In this document: piece after piece, positions 54,928 to 64,000 of the stretch | How positions within the stretch are numbered: position 1 is the stretch's first letter | Layout: each line of letters starts with the position of its first letter | The notes under the pieces: model-generated | The model's input: the letters and a program-made list of their open reading frames with translations, nothing else | Told to the model about the DNA's origin: nothing | Databases searched by the model: none | Made by a program: the position numbers and the translations under genes | Assembly (NCBI GenBank): GCA_018417955.1 | Contig: JACTVC010000020.1 | Coordinates: 558,001 to 622,000, forward strand | DNA: 64,000 nucleotides | Source: Laccaria trichodermophora | Lineage: Eukaryota > Basidiomycota > Agaricomycetes > Agaricales > Hydnangiaceae | Direction: 5' to 3'

Positions 54928-55006
54928 CCACTCAACCTGCAGTGGCCAGACAGTCGATAACATCTTCATCAGCAATTTGGCTGCCCCTGCCACCACTTCC
55001 ATCATC

Positions 55007-56934
55007 ATGAGCGCCTCCGCGCCCGGATCGCTACCTTCAAAAACCCAGCCAGTAAAAGCTGCTAGCCAGGAGCACAATTTCGAGGATTTGAGCTCGGTGA
55101 CCAGTATCACCTCTCCAAAAGACTCCGTGATCGATAGCGTGACTCTGTCCATTGCTTCATCTGCATTGCTGGTCCCACAGATCACACGATGTCTCGCGGA
55201 TGAAGAACCTGTAGAATTTGTGGCTTCACCTATTCGGCAGCGGTTGGCGCCACAAGCCGTTAAGGGTATCATAGATGAGTAAGTGGATCGTTAGGATCCT
55301 ACACGCGGGTGATTGATTCGCATCATATCAACGTCTCATCTTTGGGCCAAGGGAATGTGAGAACAACCAAGTCTAATGCAAAGTTTACCATACTGCTCAT
55401 TGGTGTGAGCATTTGTGATAGCGCTTTTGATATGAGGCTCAAACTTCGATAGGCGAAACAGGGACAGGCAAGACGTCGTTTTTGTCGTTGCTTATAAACG
55501 TACTAGCAGGTTGCGTCCCCGACGAATACGACTTGGAGCCGTACGACGCAACGAACGAATTCGTCAGTGGCCAATCGCACAGTCGAACCAATGCTGCCAA
55601 AGTCTACACCTTCAAAAGTGTGAATGGTGTGCAGGTCACCGTGTTGGACACGCCTGGTCTCGCCGACATACGCGGGTTGGAGAAAGATGACGAGCACAAG
55701 CAGAGTATCACTGACACCATCCGAGACAGCGTCCCAGAGATCACAGCGGTGATCATTGTCGCGAACGGCACCAACCCACGCCTCAGTGTTGCCACCGACT
55801 ACGCAATCACTATGCTGTCATCCATCTTCAGTAGTACTCTCGCAGATAACATCGGCGTTCTCTTCACCAACATCAGCCCTTTCAACTGGAACTTCGACAT
55901 CGAAACGCTTCCTGTAGAGTTGCAGGGAGCAAAGACCTTTCTCTTGGACAACACTCTTGCACGACACAAGGAATACTTGTATATGAAAGCCGCTGAGGCG
56001 AGGGGCTCAGTTGCCAGGGCCAGTCAGGTGGTTTTGCAAGAGTTGAAGAAAACAGTCGATGAAGGTCATGAAACGACCTTGGCCACCCTTGCCGAACTAT
56101 TCGACTGGCTCAACGGACTTGTTCCTCAAGCAACGACTGACATCACGTTGCTCTATGACCAGTTGATGGAAATTGAGAGAAACATCAGCAGTATGCTCGC
56201 CCATATGACGCAGCTGGTGGAGAAAAGGGGGAAGTTCGATGACCTCCTCAAAAAATCCGACGGAATGCTATTGGTGAGTCAGGCTAATCCATTCACCAGT
56301 CGTTACATACCACTGACGGTCTTTTCTGCAGACCTTCAATGAATTGGCGAACGTCGAGAGCGTTATCCACAAGAAAACGTGGATTCTTCAGGATCAAGCG
56401 TATCACAGCACTATTTGTGTTCACCCGCAGTGTTATTCCAACTGTCATATCCAGTGCCACGTTGAATTTACTCTCGACCCTATGAAGTTAATTAACTGTA
56501 TGGCTTTTCCGTCAGAAGGTGCCTGTCAGTTTTGCAACCACTCCGTCCATGCCCATCAGCATTACAATGCTCTCTGGTCTGAGAAGCATGAAACTGAGGA
56601 GTATGTCGATGCCCAAAGTGAACAGCGTTACGACGAGGCGACGACAATGTTCGAAGGTACTCAAGTTTCGATTGAGGACATTCAAAACTTCAACGACAGC
56701 ATCGGGAAAGAGATGGCGGATGCAACTGGCGAGGTTGGCCGTCTTGTCACGGAGTACTCTAAACTTTCCCTCTCCCGAGGCTCCTCTGGCCAGGTCAAGA
56801 AATTTGTCAAGGTTCTCGAGACCCATTTGGAAGACATTCACCACAAGATGGACAATGCGAGTGTCAAGCGCATGGAGCCGAGCTTGAAGCAGCTTAAAGA
56901 GAAGCTCAGGGTACTTGAGTTGCGGCGGATGTAA
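55007..56934 (+). CDS. AIG1-like GTPase, copy 2, C-terminally truncated (about 578 aa)
   Basis: Paralogue of 3192-5230. Proposed exons: 55007-55278, 55362-55402, 55453-56273, 56332-56934. The GTPase core is intact: GETGTGKTSFLSLLINVLAG, DTPGLAD, and the Cys/His region CVHPQCYSNCHIQC ... CQFCNHSVHAHQHY. Exon 1 codes for a different N-terminus (MSASAPGSLPSKTQPVKAAS). The acceptor used in copy 1 before CAACGTCTC has changed from AG to AT; an AG 32 nt downstream (55360-55361) keeps the frame. Near 56920 a lost base relative to copy 1 ends the protein at RVLELRRM and removes about 30 residues. It starts 80 bp from the retrotransposon LTR. Confidence 0.72.
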
Positions 56935-57427
56935 TGTTGAAGGAGAATTCCAAGCCTACCATCCTGGAACGGTTGAGCCGGCGAGCAGAAATTATGATCG
57001 GCATATTGTGGGTCTGCATCCTGTCAAGCCTTCGCATCCCATCTTTGAACCATTTGTCGCTCAGGGGATCCTCCTGAAACTTGCATATTCTCCCCTCCGG
57101 CGTCATCGTTTGTACAGTATTCTGTTTCCGCGTGTTCTTGTTTGTGTATTTGTTAGCTCTCATTGTGCACGAATTGTGGTTCCTGATATACGCTTCAGTA
57201 AAAGAAGCTCGAAGAGAATGGAGACGTACTTCGATCAATGATCTGGGTAGAGAAATCATCAATAAATGCGTACTCAATGGTCACCCATAACAAAGACATG
57301 ACGACAACTTTCACGCACCGTCCTGGCACATCGAGTATTTTGTAAACGGGTGAATTTACCAGACATGCACACATTTAGAATGGATTCTTTTCATGACTGC
57401 TCAATCTTACATCGTCCTACCAAGTAT
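56935..57427. other. 3' region of GTPase copy 2
   Basis: The first 170 bases still match the region after copy 1, including the frameshifted remnant of its C-terminus (AAGCCTACCATCCTGGAACGG) and CTCAGGGGATCCTCCTGAAACTTGCATATTCTCC-type downstream sequence. Beyond about 57150 nothing is assignable. Confidence 0.5.
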
Positions 57428-58738
57428 CTACTCATCCAATTTCATCCGCAACGTCCTGAAGAGCTGCACCATCCTGATAGGAATCAAGGTCGGATCGACC
57501 GCTTCAAGCCCCCCAAACTTCCTGACAAGATGTTCACCACACATCGACATGATCCAATCGTCATACCAGTTCATGTTCTGCCAAAACGTCGTCTTGGCCC
57601 AACCCTTCCCACTATCAATGGCAGCCTCCACAGTCGGCGCCAATACCACCTCGACAGGTTGAGGGGCAACGAGCCCCTCCTTGTAACGTGCCCCCGCAAC
57701 CAGGACTCCCGAAGGGAGGTAAACTCCTCGAACGACATGAACTCATCAGAGACTTCTACTCGCTGGCTTTCGGATCGCCTCATGTCCTTGTCATGATCCC
57801 AAATTTCTTTAAAGCCCCACGAAAGCTTCTTCAGCTGTCATACCCTCAGACCAGTCATCGGAGTCGATATCGTCGTCATCATCAGATTCCCAGTCTTCGG
57901 CCTCTTCATCTGACACATCGTCATCGTCTTCATCTTCTTGGTCGTCGAATACAGCCCTCGGCTTGTTGTCCTTCGCCGAAGCCAAAGCATTACATTCCGG
58001 AGTTCCAACCTGCCACTCACAATGGGGAAGTAGAAATACCCCTTAGGCATGTCTTGGATACTAAACCGCTTGGCGATGACATTCTGCAGATACCCAATGG
58101 CGCCGTTCTGGGTGTCAGAGAACAGCTCCGGCTGAATCCTAGCCAGCGTGTCGATGATATCCGTGAGGTGTGGTACCCCAAAGCAGTTGGCTGGACGACC
58201 TCCGAAATTCCTCAAAAAGAATGCCATGTACATGTCGTACGTGTTAATCCAACCAAACACGGACTTGGTGGCTGGGAGCTGGCGGTGCAGTTCAACAGTA
58301 TGCTGATCAACGTCCTTCTGGACAATGACAAAACATTTCATCTTCATCAAACTTCGAAAACCGCAACGAATATCGCCCGCCGGCAACCCCTCGCTTCTCT
58401 CTTGCCAACCATGGCAGACCTAGTCTCGGGTTGTTCCAGCCCGACGATATATACTTGAGCCCAACGGTGTTTGCGTGAATCTGCGGTAGTGACGACGATA
58501 AGGTGATAACAACAAAAGAGGGAACCAAAGTAACCTTGAAATCCTTCACCTCCTTCAATATCCGCTCAATACCGTCCTCTATGTATCGTGAAGTTTCCGG
58601 CCTAGCAGTGCGTTTTAGTTGCCGTCCGAACACCATTTGTTTCATGTTGGAAGGCTGCGTAACCTCTTTAGGGTAGTGAGGCGACAACTTCTGTCCCTGG
58701 TTGTGGCGGTAAAACACAACAGAGAGAAGCGGCGCCAC
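57428..58738 (-). pseudogene. Possible rvt-type cellular reverse transcriptase gene, C-terminal fragment
   Basis: On the minus strand an exon-like series includes SVFYRHNQGQKL-like and RYIEDGIERILKEVKDFK (about 58550-58600), KMKCFVIVQKDVDQHTVELH, KSVFGWINTYDMYMAFFLRN, DIIDTLARIQPELFSDTQNG, AKRFSIQDMPKGYFYFPI and, after gaps, YDDWIMSMCGEHLVRKFGGL and VDPTLIPIRMVQLFRTLRMK before a stop at 57428. The wording and order resemble, from memory, the C-terminal part of fungal rvt proteins, single-copy reverse-transcriptase-related genes. The YxDD palm region is not visible upstream, and frames between segments need several introns or shifts. A helical frame near 59000-59130 (GAQVVGDIVECHFDTVYISK) may belong to it. 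Family assignment is moderate. Confidence 0.5.
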
Positions 58739-59209
58739 TGCAAAGCAGGGTCTTATGTGAGCGTTGAAGAGAGGCTATATTGTTGTCGTCCGTCGTTGAT
58801 ATAAGGGAAGTATGTGAAGGGCTTTCGTTCGCAATTCTCGATTTGAGCTTAACGTTGTGGTGACGTCGGATGAGGACTTGTAGTCTCCTCGCGAGGAAAG
58901 TTGGTTCAAGAGATATAGGGATTTTAGCATGAGAGCCAGCTGTGTGTAGACTCATCAGATACTGGCATCATAGGAATGAAAATAGCCTCACTTGGAAAGC
59001 ACCTGTAGGTATATGCAGCTTGGAGATGTACACCGTATCGAAATGACATTCCACAATATCCCCGACCACTTGTGCACCAGCGATCTCCTTGTTGGATTTC
59101 TCCGACTGGCCACTCGATGATACCTGCGTCGACTACGAGACCTCAAAGCTCCGCATCCGTGGTCCGTGAAAGGTCTACCCAACTGGTCCGGTGGTGGGTA
59201 ATGCATGAC

Positions 59210-60673
59210 GTGAAGGGCTAGCTTATGGGAGAGAAGGGGAAAGGCGCCACTGCAGAGAAGGTTTTATGTGAGGGCGTTGCAAAGTCGTCATCCGTCGTTG
59301 ACATGACGAAGTTAAGTGGAAGGGGTCCGTTTGTGAGGCTCAACTTTATTCTTGGTCTTGTAGCAGCATTGTCACAAAGAGTGTGTGTGTTGGTTTAAGA
59401 CATAAAGGGACTGCATTAGAAAAGGTGTTGGATCTATAATGAGGTCAGTACCTATGTTTCTCATCCTGCGAGATCCAGCTGACCTGTTAGCTGCCGCTGC
59501 TGTAACTTGTAGGCATGAAGACAAACTTACTTGCAAAGATCAACAATTGAGCCAAGAACCCTTGACCTCATGTCAATGGATGTTGAATAGAAACGACCCT
59601 TTCATGTACCCATGAGCGCTTTTCAAGCATCGTCATCATCTTCGCCAACGAACCTCGAAGACGTCGACGAATCTCCAGCTCATTGTCGAAACCTCAGCCC
59701 AATCGACATTTTTAACCGCGCGCAGAAGCCGGCTCTGCCGAAATGGGCCATCGTTGCAGTGAAAACGGGTGAAAGAGTCGCTCGAATTTGTGAAAAGCTT
59801 TCGCAAGACGTATGGGGCGAGCTGCTACAGCGTTGATTGGGACATGAAAGGCAGTTTAGAGGTAGGAGGGTAGCGGAAAGTGCACACCTTTTCCGTGGGC
59901 CGTGGCTGTAAGTCGGAGAAGCTTCCTTGGGTATCAAGGGAGCGTACGGACGTAGAATCTTGGATCAGAGAGTATGTAGAGCTACAGGTCGACTTTCTTG
60001 TGGTCGTGCATCCCAGCGTCTTTGAGAAAAACGAGTGACATTGTTAATATGACTACGGCAGCAGGGGTATACAGGGACGATGCAAACAAGTCGAAGATAC
60101 GGTGATCAAGAACGAATGTCAAGCTGCGCTCGTGAGGCATCGCAGATGGGGCAGCGAGGAGGTGCAGAGATGGGCTGACGTGGCTTGTGGTAGGAGAGAC
60201 TTGACCAGCGATCTGCTGAGTTTGAGGGTATGATACCCATCCCGTGGGGACGTAGATGTCCGCGGGACCATCAAGATCGTTTTCTTACCTCTTCTGCTCC
60301 ACCATCAACTATCGCCCACACCGTCTTCGTTCACGTTCCCGACGAGTTTGTGCGATCGTCGAGGAGCTCCATTTCAATTTCGGCATCAAGCTCGTACTTG
60401 AGGAGGGGAAGAAGTCGGATGTCGTCTCGCAGGCTTGGATCAGAGCTTCTCCAATTCGCTCGCATTGCAAATCCACTTCAGCTCGAAGAGATTTGAGAGG
60501 AGTAATATCGTCGGCTACACCATGGGGACTCTCCATCCTATCCACATCAATTCCAGCCAAAAGTCATCCCAGTGCAAAGCTTGTCGACGTTCCAATCCCG
60601 TGAAAAGAGGGTTAACCAACGGAACTGGCAGTCCATCTGAGAAACGCAGACCGTGTTGAATCTAGACCCTAGA
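59210..60673. other. Low-information stretch
   Basis: A 74-aa plus frame at 59612-59836 (ALPKWAIVAVKTGERVARIC) is protein-like but unidentified. Other frames overlap on both strands. No family recognised. Confidence 0.3.
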
Positions 60674-60720
60674 TGATAAGGTAAGGAACTCAGTCTCGGT
60701 ATAACGGACTCTATTAGGAT
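60674..60720. repeat. Fragment of the copia LTR
   Basis: TGATAAGGTAAGGAACT followed by CAGTCTCGGTATAACGGACT matches the LTR at 62263-62482 with an internal deletion of about 60 bp. Both copies are preceded by CCTAGA. Confidence 0.6.
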
Positions 60721-62262
60721 CGTTTAGTGGCGCAAGCACCAGTCCCCGACTCTGTTTGAAATAATGTAATTTATACATCCCACCTGAATAATGTTCTATA
60801 TTACTATTAGTGGCCTGCTCGTCGCCGAACCGCTAGCGTGGTTCGCTCCTCGCAGGCCAGCCGAGGCTTTAGGGACCCTTACCAAAAGGTTGTTAACAAA
60901 GAACGGAACAAGCCGAAATTCGTGGGAAGCCATCACACAACAGTTGGCTGGAGTTGAGCATTCTCGTTCTGACAGAACCCTCTCTGTTCCAGAGTCGGGG
61001 ATCTGTGTACCTAGGCTATTGTGTGGTGTCTGGAACCTCCAATAGCCCGATTTGGGCTACTAATTCTGAAAGCGGTAATTTGTTCACACAGCCTCCTTCC
61101 ACTTTAGAATTTAGTACAAATCCGGCTATTGCTGATGGATTTGGCTAATTGTTCACATGGCCCACAGCACATATTATCTGTAGTCAAAATTCAATCCCCC
61201 ATTGCCACATCCAAATGTCTTCATTTAGAGTGAAGAACTGAACCAAAAAATAGTACATTGTGACAATGACAGTCATAATAAAGAAATAAATTGCCATCAA
61301 AAGGTGCTCAAATTGAGAAAATGATATCAGCCACCCTTCTGAAATCTGTAATGCCACCTGGTTGCCAAAAAAAAATCAAAAATCAACTAATTCAAAGATG
61401 ATTCCTTCTCTGAGCTTCAAAATATTAAAATAAACAACTTCTATAGCAGCCATGAGCAGTCTGAAATTTATTCTACAAAAATGGGCATAATTGTAAGAAA
61501 CAAAAGACTGACAATGTGATTGTGAGAGGAATCTATTGGAAAAAATTAATGTCAATGTATACAAGTTGTAGAAGCTCTTGAGTCATTGCTGCATTTCTGC
61601 AATGACAAGATGCAGAATTAGCATCAAAAGAGCAGAAAAACAAATAGTAAAGCAACATCTGCAGCTGCAATTAGATGTCCATCCTTCAATAGCTAATATA
61701 TCTATGGCTACATAATATGGGCTAAAATCTTGTATCTGGGTAGTTGCATGGAATTTATTTTACCACATGCAAAAGCAGGTATGCAAGTTTCAAATAAAAT
61801 GTACCCTAAATGCACCAGACACTCTTGCACATGAAAGGCAAATTAACAATCAATTTATGCAGTTGAGGAGGATGTTGAATGTCAACATATTCATGAAAGA
61901 AAGGAAAGACAGGTGATAATTTTCACAAATGTCTTTCTAGAATGGCTCATTGTGCTTGAGCAGGTATCTCATCATTCAACAAAATGTCAATAAAGATAAC
62001 CAACACCTTGCATAAATATTTCAAGAAGAGGGAGAGCTGACTGGATTAGCTATCAGGAATCAGAAGGGGAAAAAAATACCTCATGGAGGAATTGAACTCA
62101 GCACATCAGGCAAAATGAAATAAATACAGGTAAATTCCACTAGACTAAATAACTGTATAGAACTGAGAGTAGTGGTCTTACATGCATTGAATTTTTGAAT
62201 TTTTGAATTTTTGATTCTTTTTAAATTTGGTTCCAGACATGGCATGATAGCCTGTACCTAGA
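60721..62262. other. AT-rich noncoding stretch
   Basis: Marked shift to AT-rich sequence from about 61100 to 62220, with no gene. A tRNA-like pol III promoter pair lies inside (62081-62150). A microsatellite (GAATTTTTGAATTTTTGAATT) is at about 62188-62212. Confidence 0.45.
62081..62150 (-). repeat. tRNA-derived SINE or decayed tRNA
   Basis: On the minus strand TAGTCTAGTGG (62137-62147) matches an A box and GAGTTCAATTCC (62088-62099) a B box, 37 bases apart. This is close to tRNA geometry. The T stem pairs poorly, and a run of T follows downstream (62068-62074). Confidence 0.45.
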
Positions 62263-62482
62263 TGATAAGGTAAGGAACTAGGTACTATGAGTAACAACAT
62301 CGTAAGTAGAAGATAGAGTGGCTCACCTCAGTCTCGGTATAATGGACTGAGGTGCCCCAATACTACTGTGTCTCTATATACTATGTAAGATAATGAGCCA
62401 CTGATGTAAGAAAGAGATAAAGGAAAAAGGAATAAGAAAAGATGTAACCGCATGTTCACGGTGTTGTGATATTATCACAACA
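62263..62482 (-). repeat. 3' LTR of the degraded copia element
   Basis: About 220 bp. On the minus strand it starts TGTTGTGATAATATCACAACA directly after a purine tract (GGTGAGGAGGAG, 62483-62494), a polypurine tract, and ends CCTTACCTTATCA. Confidence 0.65.
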
Positions 62483-63620
62483 CTCCTCCTCACCGTGAAC
62501 ACTCCTCCTCGCGTGGAATCTTGTTTATTTGAGGCCTAAAAATCCCCTGAATCGAGAGAATTTCTTGGGTTCGAGTGCTTTAGTGAATATATCGGCGATG
62601 CTATCGTGCGTATTGATGTAGGAGAGTGAGAGTTCCTCCGTTTGAACACGTTCTCGCATGAAGTGATATTTTATATCGATGTGTTTAACTTGGTCGTGTA
62701 GTAGCGGATCTTCAGAGAGATTTATGGCTGCGTTGTTGTCGCATAGGATTGTCGTGGAATTTATTTGCGTGTGACCGATTCCGTTTAATAGTGTGCGTAG
62801 CCAGATCGCTTCTTTAGATGCTGCAAATGCAGCGACATATTCGGCTTCACATGAAGATGCGGCGATGGTCTTTTGCTTTCTTGCCTGCCAGGAGACAACG
62901 CCTGAGCCCAGAGAGTATGCGTGGCCTCCAACGCTTTGTCAAGTTGTGTCTAAACAGTTAGCCCAGTCTGAGTCGGTAAAACCAAGTAGTTTGATTGGAT
63001 TTTTGCCGCCAAGGCAGAGTTTGTGTTCTCGTGTTCCGGAGAGATAGCGTACGACTCAGACTGCCGCGTTCCAGTGCGCGTAGGAATAGCAATCAAGGTA
63101 TTGAGAAAGTTGTTGCACAGCATACTACGTGATATTGGGAAGCATTCCAATCGACAGGTAGAGTAGGCAACCTACAAGTGAGCGATATGGGAGTTTCTTG
63201 ATGTCATCGAGTTCAGCTCATGACATCTTTTGTAGTCAGCACGTCGAAGCTTTAGCCCTGGATCCATTGGTACTGTTGAGGGTGAAGCGTTTCTTTGACC
63301 GAACTGTGCAACAATCTTGTCAATTAATGCGGTCTGAGAGAGCATTACTGTTCGATTTGGTCTGTCCCAATGTACGGCAATGCCGACAACGAATCAGACA
63401 ATGCCTAGGTCTGAAATTGTCCATACTTGGCGCATTTGATTTTTGAAGTTCTCATTTTCTTCTTTGGTACTTGAAATTGAGAGGAAATCATCGACGTTTA
63501 CGGCGCATATGACGATGCCGGTGTTGCTCTTTCTGTAGTAAATGCAAGATTCACAGGATAAGCGATCGAATCCCCATGAGATCATCTTGTCAAGTTGTCA
63601 TTCATAGTTTTCATCAGGAA
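62483..63620 (-). pseudogene. pol: Ty1/copia pol remnant (RT and RNase H)
   Basis: Minus strand: the RT active-site variant CAVNVDDFLSISSTKEENEN (about 63460-63510), MRQVWTISDLGI, then the C-terminal RNase H GFTDSDWANC, VVSWQARKQKTIAASSCEAE, WLRTLLNGIGHTQINSTTIL, CDNNAAINLSEDPLLHDQVK, HIDIKYHFMRERV and ADIFTKALEPKKFSRF. This is the conserved end of copia pol. In-frame stops occur (for example TGA after CLDTT at about 62940, and TAG/TGA near 63060-63125), so it is dead. Sequence left of it is its own 3' LTR. Confidence 0.88.
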
Positions 63621-64000
63621 AATCGCATTCCATGTGGTGGGTGTGGCACCATGCTTACCACGCCAGCCACGACACCAGAAGTGAGTGTGGGGACATTATA
63701 CTTGCGGTGGCGGCTTCAGCGCCACGATCCCGACTTCAGTCACTAAAATTTTGTTGTTATTCCATATAATTTTGTTATTCCATATCTCCTACCAAGCACT
63801 TTTAAGTACTGAAGATTGTGTTTATCTTAGAGTCTTCGTTGTCGGATTAGTGTAATTACAAAATTTTGGTACTTAACAAGACTTGAACTCAAGATCTCCG
63901 GATCTTGGAACAAGGTGGAAGACATGCATACATGTTAACTCCGAGTCTTAGACTATGTGACACTTCAAGACCAGCCTAACACCATGTCCTACAAGCTTCA
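63621..64000. other. Window end, possible tRNA-like repeat
   Basis: Copia homology stops near 63620. On the minus strand GAGTTCAAGTC (about 63883-63893) resembles a B box and a weak A box lies upstream. No gene is supported. Confidence 0.3.

Overview
The window is nuclear DNA of a mushroom-forming basidiomycete (Agaricomycetes). The evidence is: genes cut by many 45-100 bp GT-AG introns, a 6-nt actin exon, a DUF6534-type membrane protein, a C2H2/C2HC zinc-finger pair, AIG1-like GTPases, and a high load of LTR and DNA transposons. Gene models were spliced by hand from the sequence; each CDS span below runs from start to stop and includes introns.

Layout. 0.7-5.2 kb: a divergent 375-aa actin, then an AIG1-like GTPase. 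6.7-13.1 kb: a DUF6534 membrane protein, two nucleotidyltransferase-like genes with a pseudogene between them, and a DUF2470 membrane protein. 13.8-18.9 kb: two U2 snRNA copies on either side of a zinc-finger gene. 19.3-30.3 kb is the conserved core: CGI121 (KEOPS) and a membrane PDI sharing a 99-bp divergent promoter, a PA-clan protease-like protein, a small repeat-motif protein, a MYND-finger protein and proteasome RPN10. 31-40 kb is decayed: an O-methyltransferase pseudogene cut by a solo LTR, a second zinc-finger gene lying in an inverted segmental duplication of the 16-kb locus, a Tc1/mariner-type MITE, a mitochondrial-carrier pseudogene and a Mutator-like MITE. 40.5-55 kb: a transmembrane-protein pseudogene split by a 13.6-kb Ty3/gypsy element, which is itself split by a 4.3-kb foldback element. 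55-57 kb: a second copy of the AIG1-like GTPase. 57-64 kb: a possible fragment of a cellular reverse-transcriptase (rvt) gene, AT-rich repeats and a degraded Ty1/copia element.

The most unusual object is the foldback at 46959-51292. It has two arms of about 1.8-2 kb filled with tandem repeats, a loop of about 368 bp, and a 10-bp target duplication. It sits inside the retropepsin coding region of the gypsy element. Removing it with one copy of the duplication keeps the reading frame open into the rest of the protease, so the insertion boundary is precise. The host retroelement is young (about 4 differences noted between two 1003-bp LTRs) and carries a GGGAAAA heptamer just before the gag-pro stop, in register with a -1 pol frame. 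Arm identity, LTR differences and paralogy were read by eye, not computed.
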